Source of the DNA: Streptomyces poonensis
GTDB lineage: Bacteria > Actinomycetota > Actinomycetes > Streptomycetales > Streptomycetaceae
Direction: 5' to 3'
NCBI RefSeq assembly: GCF_014650915.1
Contig: NZ_BMVW01000007.1
Location: forward strand, 310,001 to 374,000
DNA length: 64,000 nt
The position numbers and the translations under genes are program-made. Shown here one piece after another: positions 34,012 to 43,010 of the stretch. The stretch's first letter is position 1, and the number at the start of each line of letters is the position of its first letter. Below the pieces are notes generated by a model that was not told the DNA's origin, searched no databases, and saw only the letters and a program-made list of their open reading frames with translations.

Positions 34012-35313
34012 ATGAACGAGTGGCCCGAGGGACAGAACGGCGGCAACCGCGGTGGCGGGTACGGCCGCGGCAGCGCGAACGCACAGCCTGAGGGCGCGCG
34101 CGTGATGCGGCAGGTGCGGCGCGGCCCGGCGGGGGCTCCCCCTCGGGGCGGGGTGCCGCCGCAGCCGTCGTACGACGCCGGGTACGGCGAGCGGTACGAC
34201 GACGGGCAGGGCGCCCCGCAGCAGCCGTACGACAGCGGCTACAACACCGGCCAGGTGTACGGGACGCCGGGCGGCTCCGGTGGTTCCGGCGACGGCGGCG
34301 GCCGCGGGTACGGCGGCGGCCGGCCCGCGCCCGACTGGCGCCGCCGCATCAAGCTGACGGCGATCACGCTGGTCACCGTGTTGATCGTCACCGTCGTCGG
34401 CACGTACTTCTGGGCCGACTCCAAGCTCAACCGCGAGGTCGACCTGTCCAAGGTGATCGACCGTCCGGAGGCGGGTGAGGGGACGAACTACCTGATCGTC
34501 GGCTCCGACAGCCGCGAGGGCATGTCCGACGAGGAGAAGAAGAAGCTGCACACCGGGTCCGCCGAGGGCAAGCGCACGGACTCGATGATGATCCTGCACA
34601 CCGGGTCGAACGGCCCGACGCTCGTCTCGCTGCCCCGCGACTCCAATGTCACCATCCCGTCGTTCGTGGGCTCCGAGTCCGGCAAGCGCTACGAGAGCAC
34701 CGGCCGCCAGGTGAAGCTGAACGCCGCGTACGCGGAGGACGGCCCCGAGCTGCTGGTCCGCACCGTCGAGGCCAACACGGGCCTGCGCATCGACCACTAC
34801 GTCGAGATCGGCTTCGCGGGCTTCGCCAACATCGTGGACGCGGTCGGCGGCGTCGAGATCGAGATCCCGAAGGGCGGCATGAAGGACAAGAAGTCCGGCG
34901 CCGACTTCGAGGCGGGCAAGCAGACCCTCAACGGCGAGCAGGCCCTCGCCTTCGTCCGCACCCGGTACGCCCTCGCGGGCAGCGACCTGGACCGCACGAA
35001 GAACCAGCAGAAGTTCCTCGCGGCCCTGGCCAACGAGGCGGCGACCCCGGGCACGGTCCTGAACCCCTTCAGGCTCTACCCGACGATGAGCGCGGGCCTC
35101 GACACCCTGATCGTCGACAAGGACATGTCCCTGTGGAACCTGGCGAGCATGTTCTGGGCCATGAAGGGCGTCACCGGCGGTGAGGGCACGTCCATGAACA
35201 TGCCGATCTCGGGCAATACCGCCAACGGCAACCTCCAGTGGGACACCGCGAAGGTGAAGCAGCTGGTGGAGGAGCTGAAGAACGACGAGAAGGTCACGGT
35301 CTCGGGGAACTGA
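34012..35313 (+). CDS. LytR-CpsA-Psr family transferase 2 (no LytR_C domain)
   Basis: ATG 34012 gives 433 residues. A 105-residue cytosolic tail rich in Gly, Tyr, Gln and Arg (YDAGYGERYDDGQGAPQQPY) precedes one transmembrane helix (about 115-137). The LCP domain shows LIVGSDSREGM, KRTDSMMILHTG, VSLPRDSNVTIP, KLNAAYAEDGPELLVRTVE, and FVRTRYALAGSDLDRTKNQQ. Unlike its three neighbours the protein ends soon after the LCP domain. A CACACT seven nt before the ATG and no ribosome site hint at a leaderless message. It is probably a cell-wall glycopolymer ligase. Confidence 0.93.
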   Translation: MNEWPEGQNGGNRGGGYGRGSANAQPEGARVMRQVRRGPAGAPPRGGVPPQPSYDAGYGERYDDGQGAPQQPYDSGYNTGQVYGTPGGSGGSGDGGGRGYGGGRPAPDWRRRIKLTAITLVTVLIVTVVGTYFWADSKLNREVDLSKVIDRPEAGEGTNYLIVGSDSREGMSDEEKKKLHTGSAEGKRTDSMMILHTGSNGPTLVSLPRDSNVTIPSFVGSESGKRYESTGRQVKLNAAYAEDGPELLVRTVEANTGLRIDHYVEIGFAGFANIVDAVGGVEIEIPKGGMKDKKSGADFEAGKQTLNGEQALAFVRTRYALAGSDLDRTKNQQKFLAALANEAATPGTVLNPFRLYPTMSAGLDTLIVDKDMSLWNLASMFWAMKGVTGGEGTSMNMPISGNTANGNLQWDTAKVKQLVEELKNDEKVTVSGN

Positions 35314-35331
35314 GCCGAGCACCGCACAAGG

Positions 35332-35358
35332 TCAGGGGCACCCACCGGGTGCCCCTGA
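35332..35358. terminator. 12-bp perfect hairpin between LCP2 and the Cys/Met-rich gene
   Basis: TCAGGGGCACCC (35332-35343) pairs with GGGTGCCCCTGA (35347-35358) around ACC. The flanking genes are convergent. Confidence 0.85.
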
Positions 35359-35378
35359 GTGCTGCCGGGGTGCCAGGC

Positions 35379-35741
35379 TCACGCCGTGGCACCCGCCATG
35401 GCGCGGCACATCTCCGAACAGCGCCGGCACGCCTCGGCGCACCGCATCAGCTGCGGATCGTCCGGCATGGACATACACGCCTCGGCGCACATGTCACAGG
35501 CGCGGGCGCACAACGCGCACATCTGCGGTGACAGCGGCGAGCGGCGCATCATCATGTCCGCGCACATCCGGGTCATCTCGGAGCAGTCCATCAGTGCGCG
35601 CATGATCTGCATCTGGGCCGGACCGCCCAGCTGCATGCAGGAGCTCATGGCCTGCTCGCAGAGGGTGTGGCAGGACATGCACGCCTCGACGCACTCCTGC
35701 ATCTCCCTGGTCATCGGCGTCATGGACGGGGTCGGCTGCAT
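35379..35741 (-). CDS. Four-helix Cys/Met-rich copper-binding protein (DUF326, Csp-like)
   Basis: The 120-residue protein from ATG 35741 (GAGGAGG) has 16 Cys and more than 20 Met spaced along amphipathic helices: MQECVEACMSCHTLCEQAMS, CSEMTRMCADMMM, CALCARACDMCAEACMSM and CAEACRRCSEMCRAM. This layout matches copper storage proteins (Csp), in which Cys lining a four-helix bundle hold many Cu(I) ions. No signal peptide is visible, so a cytosolic Csp3-type role is likely. A GGGACCC/GGGTCCC palindrome lies just upstream of the ribosome site. Met content is higher than I recall for typical Csp3. Confidence 0.88.
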   Translation of the reverse strand: MQPTPSMTPMTREMQECVEACMSCHTLCEQAMSSCMQLGGPAQMQIMRALMDCSEMTRMCADMMMRRSPLSPQMCALCARACDMCAEACMSMPDDPQLMRCAEACRRCSEMCRAMAGATA

Positions 35742-35758
35742 GGCTCCTCCTCGGGTAC

Positions 35759-35777
35759 GGGACCCCGGACGGGTCCC
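35759..35777. promoter_or_regulatory. Palindrome upstream of the copper-protein gene
   Basis: GGGACCC (35759-35765) and GGGTCCC (35771-35777) flank CGGAC, 18-36 nt upstream of the start codon. It could be an operator of a CsoR-like repressor or a minor hairpin. Confidence 0.35.
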
Positions 35778-35798
35778 TGCCCTTCCGTCGTACGCCTC

Positions 35799-35827
35799 CC
35801 GTCCGCCCGGCGCCATCGGGCGGACGG
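35799..35827 (-). terminator. 11-bp perfect hairpin after LCP3
   Basis: CCGTCCGCCCG (35799-35809) pairs with CGGGCGGACGG (35817-35827) around a 7-nt loop, ~60 bp past the LCP3 stop. Confidence 0.75.
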
Positions 35828-35883
35828 CACGGCTGCGCCATGCGGGCAGCAGGGGGAGGGGGAGGGGAGGGCGCCGGCCGCCG

Positions 35884-37617
35884 TCACCAGGTGAAGTCCG
35901 GGTCCACCTTCATGCAGGCCGTCTTGTTCGCCCCGTTCAGCGCGTCCGCGGACTTCGGCGTGGTGTCGTCCTCCTTCTTCACCTCGTACGCCGTCCCCTC
36001 GCGCCAGTCGGCGCCGACCACGAGCGTGACCCCGCTGACGTCCGTCGAGCGCTTCACCGAGCTCAGCGGGATGCCGAGGGCCTCGGCGACCGCCTGGGCG
36101 TCGCCCTCGAGCTCGGCGCTCGGATAGCGCACCACGGTCTTCTCCTCGGCCGACACCGTCGACCGGTCGGCCGTGGCCTTGGTGAAGCCCTTCTCGACGA
36201 GCAGTCCGCTCAGCGTGCCGGCCCGTCCCTGGACCGCGGCCTGCGTGGAGGTGCTGGTGCCGTTCTGCACCAGTACGCCGATCTCGTCGTCCGGGGCGGC
36301 CGGGTCGTCGGAGACCTTGTCCTCCGTCTCCTTCTTCTTCGCGTCCTTGCCGTCCAGCGCGATGTCCTCGCGCACCAGGCGGAACAGCTGCTCGGCGTCG
36401 CCCTCCTTGGGGACCACCCGCGCGCCCACGTACGTGTAAGGCATCGTCGTCATCGTGATCCGCTCCGGCTCGACCTTCCGCAGCTCGGTGCTGAGGTCGT
36501 AGAGCGCCTTCACGCTGCCGAGCGACTGGTCGACGGTGAGCGCCTTGGTCGCCTCCTCGGCCAGCTTCCGCAGCTTGTTGGGGTTGGTGATCGTGGCGTT
36601 CTCGCGCAGCTCGCGCACCATCGCGTTCATGTACTGGTGCTGCGCCTTGGCCCGGGCGATGTCGCTGCCGTCCTCGAAGCCGTACCGCGTGCGCAGCCAC
36701 TGCAGGGCCTGCTCGCCCTGGACGTACGTGGTGCCCTTCTCCAGCTTCAGTCCGGAGCCGTGGCCCTGGCTGTCCTTGGAGTAGATGTTGGCGTCCACGC
36801 ACACCGGTACGCCGCCTATGGCGTCGGCCATCGACACCACGCCCGCGAAGTCGACCATCATGAAGTGGTCGATGTGGATCCCGGTCAGCTCCTGCCAGGT
36901 GGCGACCGTGCAGCCGGGGCCGCCGCGGCCGAGCGACCGGTTCGTCATCAACGGCACGTCGGAGGCCGGGTAGACCTCGCCGTCGTCGGGATCCGTGCAC
37001 TTGGGGATCTGCACCAGGGTGTCGCGGGGCATGCTGATCACCGACATGTTGGTGCGGTCCGCGGACAGGTGCAGCAGCATCTGGACGTCCGCGAGGGGAG
37101 TGCCGCCGAAGGTCTCCTTCGCCCCGCCGAGCTTCTGGTTCTCCTTGGAGTCCCGCGCGTCCGAGCCGATGAGCAGGATGTTCAGCGGGGTCTGGCCGGC
37201 CGCGTTCGGCGTCGGCTTGGCGACCTCGGTGTCGCCGAGGTTCAGGTCGTCCTTCTTTATGTTGCCGTTCAGGTGCTGGTAGTAGAGATATCCGGCACCC
37301 GCGGTACCGAGTATCAGGACCGCCAGAACCGAGGCGGACCAGCGCAGGACGCGGCGTCTGCGGCGCGGGCGCCCGGAGGCGTCCTCGGGCGCGCGACGAC
37401 GTCTGCCACGGCCCTGGGGAGCGGGGGGCGGGGCGCTGCCCCCCGCGTCCGCTTCCGGGCTCCGCTGTCCGTACGGACCATGTCCGTCGTTCCGCTGTCC
37501 GTACGGGCCATTCCCCTCGTACGGACCGTGCCCGCCGGACGGGCTGCCGTTCCAGGCCTCACCGGCCTCCGGGGCCTCCGACTGTCTCCGGTCCCCCCGT
37601 ACCCCGCTGCGCGCCAT
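35884..37617 (-). CDS. LytR-CpsA-Psr family transferase 3
   Basis: ATG 37617 (GGGAAGGGCAGGGAG upstream) gives 577 residues. The cytosolic N-terminus has a GPYGQR-type repeat (HGPYEGNGPYGQR, HGPYGQR) and an Arg-rich stretch. The transmembrane helix is at about 93-113. The LCP domain includes ILLIGSDARDSKENQ, LADVQMLLHLSADRTN, ISMPRDTLVQIP and RTRYGFEDGSDIARAKAQHQ. The C-terminal LytR_C part is VLVQNGTSTSTQAAVQGRAG. It is in the same direction as LCP4 with 342 bp between. An envelope glycopolymer attachment role is inferred from the family. Confidence 0.92.
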   Translation of the reverse strand: MARSGVRGDRRQSEAPEAGEAWNGSPSGGHGPYEGNGPYGQRNDGHGPYGQRSPEADAGGSAPPPAPQGRGRRRRAPEDASGRPRRRRRVLRWSASVLAVLILGTAGAGYLYYQHLNGNIKKDDLNLGDTEVAKPTPNAAGQTPLNILLIGSDARDSKENQKLGGAKETFGGTPLADVQMLLHLSADRTNMSVISMPRDTLVQIPKCTDPDDGEVYPASDVPLMTNRSLGRGGPGCTVATWQELTGIHIDHFMMVDFAGVVSMADAIGGVPVCVDANIYSKDSQGHGSGLKLEKGTTYVQGEQALQWLRTRYGFEDGSDIARAKAQHQYMNAMVRELRENATITNPNKLRKLAEEATKALTVDQSLGSVKALYDLSTELRKVEPERITMTTMPYTYVGARVVPKEGDAEQLFRLVREDIALDGKDAKKKETEDKVSDDPAAPDDEIGVLVQNGTSTSTQAAVQGRAGTLSGLLVEKGFTKATADRSTVSAEEKTVVRYPSAELEGDAQAVAEALGIPLSSVKRSTDVSGVTLVVGADWREGTAYEVKKEDDTTPKSADALNGANKTACMKVDPDFTW

Positions 37618-37959
37618 CTCCCTGCCCTTCCCCACCCTGCCTGCCGAACGAGGAAGCCCCCGTGCCCTGTTGGACTCCCGAGACCCCGACTCGGATGTAC
37701 TCGTGCTCTGTTGAACGCGTCATAGGCCCCATTCCGATGACGCGTCCTGTCGCCCTGCCCGCCCGGATGTCCTCTTGCGTCCGGTACGGCCCTGTGTGCG
37801 GCCCGGCTCCGGGCACGCGCGTCGTCCACCCGCCTCGCACGCGCGCGCAGGCCCGCGCCGGGCACGCGTGTGCACCCTCGGGGGGTACCGCCGTGCCCGG
37901 CCGGGACACGTCCGCACAGGGGAAGACGCGCGCTGGACGTGTCGGGTCGCCGCAGGTCG
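37618..37959. other. 342-bp intergenic region between LCP4 and LCP3
   Basis: GC-rich, with scattered short palindromes such as CGCGCG runs. No ORF with family features or clear promoter could be assigned. It must hold either the LCP3 promoter or read-through from LCP4. Confidence 0.4.
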
Positions 37960-39744
37960 TCAGCTGGCGCAGACCTGCTTGTCCGCCGTGTTCTTCTGGA
38001 CGTCCAGGTCCGTCGCCGCCGCCGATCCGCTCAGCGGGACGCCGGCGCCCTTGAAGTCCTCGCCCAGGGTGAGCACCATCGCGGGCAGCCCCTGGGAGTT
38101 GGTCTCGCTGCCGCCCTCACCGGGCTTCAGCGCCGACGCGGGCAGGCCCATGATGTCGGCCAGCGCGCGTGCCTGGTCGGCCTGGTCGGGGTCGTACGCG
38201 AGGGTCGTCTTCGCCAGGTCCTTCTCGGCGTTGCCGAGCTGGCTGGACTTGGTGACGCCCTCCTCGTTCTGCAGCCAGGTGAGGGTCTCCGACGCGCTGC
38301 CGCTCTCGGCGCCGCCGTTGTAGATGTTCACCCGGACCTCGGAGGCCTCGGCGCGCGTGCCCTTGAGCTTCGCGGCCTCCTTCTCCTTGGCCTCCTTCGC
38401 TTCCTTCTTCTTCACCTCGGTCAGCGAGACGTCACCGCGGACGGTGCGGAACAGCTTCTCGGCCTTGGTCTCGCTCATCAGCACGGTCGCCTTGTCGTCG
38501 GGGTTGTCGACCACCGGCACCGTCGTGAACGTCAGGTTCTTGGTGTTGACCTTGCCGATCTCCTGCGCGAGCGAGGCCAGCTTCTTGATGTTCGCGATCT
38601 TCGAGTCGACCGTCAGCGCCTTGGTGCCGGCCTCGGCGAGCGCGAGCAGCTTCTGCGCGTTGGTGAGCGTGTCGTCCGACTTCACCTGCCGCATCAGCGA
38701 GCTGAGGAACTGCTGCTGGAGCTCGATCCGGCTCAGGTCGCTGCCGAGGCCGACCGAGTACCGGGTCCGCACGAAGGCCAGGGCGTCGTCGCCCATGATG
38801 GTGTGCTCGCCCGCGGTCAGGTTCAGATGGGACTTCGAGTCGTTGATGTCCTTCTCCAGGCACACCTTCACGCCGCCCACCGCGGTCGACAGCGTCTTCA
38901 CCGCGTTGAAGTCCGCCACCATGAAGTGGTCGGGCTTGATTCCGGTCAGCTCCGTTACGGTCCGCGCTGTGCAACTGGGCGTACGGCCCTCCTGGCCGAG
39001 GCTCTCGTTGAAGCGGGTGTGCGCCGTGCCCGGGATGTTCTTCGTGGAGCCGTCCTCCTGGGCGGTCGGACAGTCCGGGATGTCCACGATCATGTCCCGC
39101 GGGATGCTCATCGCGGTCGCGTTCGTCCGGTCCTTGGAGACGTGCAGCAGGATGGTGGTGTCCGCGTGGCCGACGCTGCCGGCGTCGCCGTACCCCGTGT
39201 TCCCCGCACCGCTGCGCTTGTCGGTGCCGATCACCAGGATGTTGATCGCCCGGTCCTTGCTGAAGCCGCCGGTGCTCGCGCCGTCGTCGGAGACGGCCGT
39301 GATGTTGTCGTTGAGGTGCTGGTAGTACAGATAGCCCGCGGCGCTCACCCCGACCAGCAGGAAGGCCAGCGAGCCGCCCGTCCAGACCAGGACCTTCTTG
39401 CCCTTGGACTTCTTCTGCTTCGTGCGGCGGCGTCCCGGCGGCGGCTCGGCGGGCGCTCCGCGGCGGCGCCGGGGCCCCGGCACCGTCTGGGGGATCTCCC
39501 GGGTGTCCGGCGCCGCCGCGGCCGTCGCGGAGCGCGTACGGGCTCCCACCGGCTGCGCGCCCCCTCCGGGCCCTCCCCCGGCTCGCGCCCCGGTGGCGCG
39601 GGTCCCCGTCCTCCGAGGCCCGGGCACCGCCGACTGCGGAGCGGAAGGGGCCAGTCGCAATTCGTATTCGCCGGTGTTCGGGTTGAGCACCCACTGGTCT
39701 GCGGGGTCGATGTCGTCCGCCCGCCCACGGCCTTGCGCGTCCAC
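37960..39744 (-). CDS. LytR-CpsA-Psr family transferase 4
   Basis: GTG 39744 gives 594 residues starting VDAQGRGRADDIDPADQWVL, the usual N-terminus of this Streptomyces subgroup. The frame upstream is open but unlike the family. After an Arg/Ala-rich tail comes the transmembrane helix (about 128-148). The LCP domain follows with ILVIGTDKRSGAGN, HADTTILLHVSKDRTN, MSIPRDMIVDIP and RTRYSVGLGSDLSRIELQQQ, then LytR_C (VRVNIYNGGAESGSASETL). A Lys/Glu/Ala-rich helix (KKKEAKEAKEKEAAKLKG) connects the two domains. A second Asp/Arg-containing paralogue so close by suggests partial redundancy. Confidence 0.92.
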   Translation of the reverse strand: MDAQGRGRADDIDPADQWVLNPNTGEYELRLAPSAPQSAVPGPRRTGTRATGARAGGGPGGGAQPVGARTRSATAAAAPDTREIPQTVPGPRRRRGAPAEPPPGRRRTKQKKSKGKKVLVWTGGSLAFLLVGVSAAGYLYYQHLNDNITAVSDDGASTGGFSKDRAINILVIGTDKRSGAGNTGYGDAGSVGHADTTILLHVSKDRTNATAMSIPRDMIVDIPDCPTAQEDGSTKNIPGTAHTRFNESLGQEGRTPSCTARTVTELTGIKPDHFMVADFNAVKTLSTAVGGVKVCLEKDINDSKSHLNLTAGEHTIMGDDALAFVRTRYSVGLGSDLSRIELQQQFLSSLMRQVKSDDTLTNAQKLLALAEAGTKALTVDSKIANIKKLASLAQEIGKVNTKNLTFTTVPVVDNPDDKATVLMSETKAEKLFRTVRGDVSLTEVKKKEAKEAKEKEAAKLKGTRAEASEVRVNIYNGGAESGSASETLTWLQNEEGVTKSSQLGNAEKDLAKTTLAYDPDQADQARALADIMGLPASALKPGEGGSETNSQGLPAMVLTLGEDFKGAGVPLSGSAAATDLDVQKNTADKQVCAS

Positions 39745-40439
39745 GGTTGTCCGATTCCTCCGTCGGGGCCACGCGGCGCCTTCCCCCTCCAAAAGGCGCT
39801 CGGGTCTCGTGCAAGTGGTGCGCGACCAGGAGGCCTGACACACCGGATCGCTCACACTATCCGCCCGATTAGGTGTCAAGCGACGTCGGTGACAAATTCC
39901 ACGTCCCTACAACTGGGCAATCCGCCCATTTCTTGGTGCTTTTCTTCCGACTGTTGACGTGCGGTTTACCTGCGGACGCCCGTGGTGTCCGCGTATCCGT
40001 GGAAAACCGGAGCCGGGGCGGGGTGCCCGGTGTTCGCGATCCCGGCGGGTCGATTTCCGTGCGGCTCGCGGTGTGTGACCGGGCGGTTACGGAAGTCGGC
40101 TGAATCGCCGTGATCGCACGTATGTCCTGTGGATTCCCTGTGCGAGTAACGCGCGTTTCGCCGGGTGCGGTCCTCTATGGAATCGGGCTCTTCGTGCGCG
40201 ATTCCCTGGAGTCTCCTCGCGCGTTCCTCTTCCTCCGGAAGTGCGGTGAGCAAGGGCACTCGTTCTGTCGGGTGCGGTGATCGCGCGCACGTCGAGCACG
40301 GACGGTCCGCACTGTTCAGGCGGCGGGCCGGGCGCGCGGGGGCGCGGCGCCCAGCCGCACCGTGCCTGTGGCGGAGACCGTGTCCACGGCCGAGACCGCG
40401 CCCGCACCTCCGGGCGCCGCCCGCTCACAGGCGCAGCGC
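39745..40439. other. 695-bp intergenic region
   Basis: Between divergent LCP4 and the TIGR03089 stop. On the minus strand TTGACA (39879-39874) and TAGTGT (39859-39854) are good boxes but only 14 nt apart, so the LCP4 promoter is uncertain. The rest is non-coding to my eye, with no ORF showing a ribosome site and family features. Confidence 0.45.
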
Positions 40440-41192
40440 CTAGCGGGTCGCCGACACCCGTTCCATCTCGATCCGCCGCGCCAGCCCCTCCTCGCCCAGC
40501 CGGTCCAGATGCCGGCACAGCACCACCGAACCTCCGGTGGCCAGCGGAGCGTAGAGCCCGGCGTTCAGGCCCTCCCACGTGTCGTACGGCAGCCCGGACA
40601 GCAGCCGGGACGCGGGCCCCGTCAGCCCGAGCGCCGGTGCCTCCGCCCGGGCCCGCTCCACCACCTCCGCGCCGCTGAACTCCCGCCCGGCGACGATCAG
40701 CGCCGGCTCCTCGGGGTCGACCGGGGCGTACGGCACGAAGCGGTCGCCCTGGCCCGGCACCTCGACGGCGTAGTCGGTGAACCCCTCGGGCGGCTGCGGG
40801 AAGCGGCCGCCGAGCGGGCGCAGCGCCAGCGCGACACGCTCGCCGGAGCAGGCGCGGGCCGTGTCCAGCGTGTCGGGGCCGCTGACGACGATGTCGGCCG
40901 TGGCCGGGTCGCCCGCGACATCCGCGAGGACGCCCACCGACGAACACGCCAGCAGCCACACCGCCGTCTGCCAGTGTGCGGGCAGCAGCAGCGCGACCCG
41001 GTCGCCGGGCTCGGCGGAGAGTCCGTCCTGGAGCAGGTTCGCGGTCTTGGCCACCCAATTGGCGAAGGTGGCCACGGACAGTTCGACGCGTTCGCCCGTG
41101 GCGTCGTCGTAGAAGGTCACCAGGGGGCGTGCGGGGTCCGCGGCGAGCGCGGATCGCAGCAGGTCGGCAGGGGTGCGGTCGGTGGCGTTCAC
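40440..41192 (-). CDS. TIGR03089-family protein (AMP-ligase N-terminal-like)
   Basis: From GTG 41192 the 250-residue protein resembles the N-terminal half of an AMP-forming acyl-CoA ligase (PLVTFYDDATGERVELSVAT, FANWVAKTANLLQDGLSAEP, RVALLLPAHWQTAVWLLACS), but the P-loop and C-terminal adenylation lid are absent. This matches the actinobacterial TIGR03089 family, whose function is unknown. TACTCT lies 7 nt before the GTG with no ribosome site, so the message is probably leaderless. A homologue lies beside an LCP gene in mycobacteria too, which points to an envelope-linked role. Confidence 0.85.
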   Translation of the reverse strand: MNATDRTPADLLRSALAADPARPLVTFYDDATGERVELSVATFANWVAKTANLLQDGLSAEPGDRVALLLPAHWQTAVWLLACSSVGVLADVAGDPATADIVVSGPDTLDTARACSGERVALALRPLGGRFPQPPEGFTDYAVEVPGQGDRFVPYAPVDPEEPALIVAGREFSGAEVVERARAEAPALGLTGPASRLLSGLPYDTWEGLNAGLYAPLATGGSVVLCRHLDRLGEEGLARRIEMERVSATR

Positions 41193-41205
41193 GCGCGCAA
41201 GAGTA
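41190..41205 (-). promoter_or_regulatory. Leaderless-type -10 element of the TIGR03089 gene
   Basis: On the minus strand TACTCT, 7 nt (TGCGCGC), then GTG. No Shine-Dalgarno sequence is present. Confidence 0.55.
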
Positions 41206-41312
41206 CGCGGGGGGCACCTCGGCCGGCGGCGCGGGCCGAGGCGCCGGGCCACCGGTTCGGCCGAACGCGCCCAACGAGCCGTCAAACCCCGGATGGACAT
41301 GAATGTCTGATT

Positions 41313-43010
41313 ATGTCCAAGATCAGTGGCATGCGACGATTTCTGTCATCCTCGATCGGCGTCACATGCGCGGCGGCCCTGTCCCTGCCGCTGGTCCTCA
41401 CCGCTTCGGCCGCGCCCCAGGCTCCCGCGGCGGGGGCGGAGTCCGTCCCCGGCAGCACCCAGTCGATCCCGCTGAGCCGGCTCACCCGGCCCGGCAGTGA
41501 CCGCGCGGCCGGGCCCGCCGCGGCCGAGCGGGGTTCCGTGCGCCGGACCGTACGGCCGTTCTCGCTGGTCGGCGTCGTCTGGGACGACCCGGACGCCGAA
41601 CTGCACGGCAGTGTCCAGGTCCGCACCCGGGGCACCGGTACCGCCCGGTGGTCCGGCTGGCAGGACGTCGACACGCACAACCACGAGCACGCCCCCGACC
41701 CGGACACCGCCGAGCGCGCCTCCGGCCGGGTACGCGGCTCGACGGCCCCGTTGTGGGTGGGTGACTCCGACGGTGTCGAGGTACGGATCCGCGCGGAGGC
41801 ACAGCATCACGGCCCGGACACGGCCGGTGGGCAGGTGGTAACTGGCGGTCGGGCGGCCCCTGGCGGTCAGACGGTCCTCGGCAGTCGGGCGGCCCTCGGC
41901 GGCCGCATGCAGCCCGGTGGCCAGGCGGCCCTCGTCGACAAGGAAGCCCTCAACGACAAGGAATCCCTCGTCGACAAGGGCGCTCCCCGCGGCCGGACAG
42001 CTCCAGACGGCGAGGCAGCTCCCGACGCCCAGACCCCTTCCGACGCCCAACCCCGTTCCGGCGCCCAGGCACCGCCCGACGCTCAGATCCCCTCCGACAC
42101 TCAGATCCCCTCCGATGCCCAGGCCCCTCCCGACGGCCGAACCTCCCCCGGAGGCGCCCAAACACCCCCCGACGACCGGGCGCTCCCCGAGGGCCTGCGC
42201 CTGGAGCTCGTCGATCCCGGTGCGGAGCCCCCGCCCGGCGGCACCCCCGCGGGCACCTCGCGCTTCGGCGCGCTGGGCCCCGAGGCGAGCGCCGCGTCCG
42301 TCGCCAACGCCGAACTGACCCCCCTGGGCGCGGCCGAGATCCCGGCGCTGTCCCGCCGGGAGACGGAGGAGCGGTACGTGGGCGCGCGGCCCGGAGCCAA
42401 GCCGTACATCGGTCCGCGCCCTCGTATCATCACGCGCCGCGGCTGGGGCGCCGACGAGAAGCTGCGCGAGCGCGGCTTCCGCTACACCAAGCGGGTTAAG
42501 GCGGCCTTCGTGCATCACACGGCGTCCGGCAACAAGTACCGCTGCTCGCAGTCCCCTTCGCTCATCCGCAGTATCTACCGCTACCACGTCGTGAGCAGCG
42601 GCTGGCGGGACATCGGCTACAACTTCCTCGTCGACAAGTGCGGAAAGATCTACGAGGGGCGCGCGGGCGGCGTGGCCAGAGCGGTCATGGGCGCGCACAC
42701 ACTCGGTTTCAACGCGAACAGCATGGGCATCGCCGTGCTCGGCAGTTACGGCAGCGCGAAGCCGCCCACGAAGGCGGTCCGCGCCATCGCCAGCCTCACG
42801 GCCTGGAAACTCGGCCTTTACGGAGTCAACCCGCGTGGCAAGACATATCTGACGTCCGGTGGTGGCAATCTCTACCGAAAAGGTAGGAAGGTACGACTGA
42901 ACGTGATCTCCGGCCATCGGGACGGCTTCGTCACGGAGTGCCCGGGACGCCGCCTTTACGGCAAGCTCGGCAAGGCCCGTTCCACGGCGGCGTACTTCCA
43001 GGGCCGGTAG
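41313..43010 (+). CDS. Secreted N-acetylmuramoyl-L-alanine amidase (PGRP type) with hexapeptide-repeat linker
   Basis: The 565-residue protein from ATG 41313 begins with a signal peptide (MRRFLSSSIGVTCAAALSLP, then LVLTASAAP). Residues ~60-165 form a domain ending SFxVGVVWDD-type and W...DVDTHNHEHAPD, common before Streptomyces amidases. Residues 172-293 are a run of about twenty hexapeptides. The catalytic PGRP/amidase_2 domain (about 371-565) has zinc ligands H401/H402 in FVHHTASG, H535 in SGHRD and C543 in ECPG. It should cleave the stem peptide from muramic acid outside the cell. ATG 41331 is a possible later start. Confidence 0.9.
   Translation: MSKISGMRRFLSSSIGVTCAAALSLPLVLTASAAPQAPAAGAESVPGSTQSIPLSRLTRPGSDRAAGPAAAERGSVRRTVRPFSLVGVVWDDPDAELHGSVQVRTRGTGTARWSGWQDVDTHNHEHAPDPDTAERASGRVRGSTAPLWVGDSDGVEVRIRAEAQHHGPDTAGGQVVTGGRAAPGGQTVLGSRAALGGRMQPGGQAALVDKEALNDKESLVDKGAPRGRTAPDGEAAPDAQTPSDAQPRSGAQAPPDAQIPSDTQIPSDAQAPPDGRTSPGGAQTPPDDRALPEGLRLELVDPGAEPPPGGTPAGTSRFGALGPEASAASVANAELTPLGAAEIPALSRRETEERYVGARPGAKPYIGPRPRIITRRGWGADEKLRERGFRYTKRVKAAFVHHTASGNKYRCSQSPSLIRSIYRYHVVSSGWRDIGYNFLVDKCGKIYEGRAGGVARAVMGAHTLGFNANSMGIAVLGSYGSAKPPTKAVRAIASLTAWKLGLYGVNPRGKTYLTSGGGNLYRKGRKVRLNVISGHRDGFVTECPGRRLYGKLGKARSTAAYFQGR
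41826..42190 (+). repeat. Array of ~20 degenerate 18-bp (hexapeptide) units
   Basis: In-frame hexapeptides such as GGQVVT, GGRAAP, GGQTVL, VDKEAL, NDKESL, DAQTPS, DAQIPS and DTQIPS follow one another. At least three subfamilies (GGQ-, DK- and DAQ-types) show successive local amplification within one linker. Confidence 0.9.

Noticed and set aside
39854..39879. TTGACA and TAGTGT as the LCP4 promoter
   Set aside because: Both boxes are good but only 14 nt apart, too close for a standard promoter. Kept only as a note.
39873..40259. Short open frames in the 39.7-40.4 kb gap
   Set aside because: No ribosome site, family similarity or typical codon-position GC pattern by eye. Treated as non-coding.
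41826..42190. CRISPR-like array at the regular repeats
   Set aside because: Units are contiguous, in frame and encode hexapeptides, with no unique spacers.
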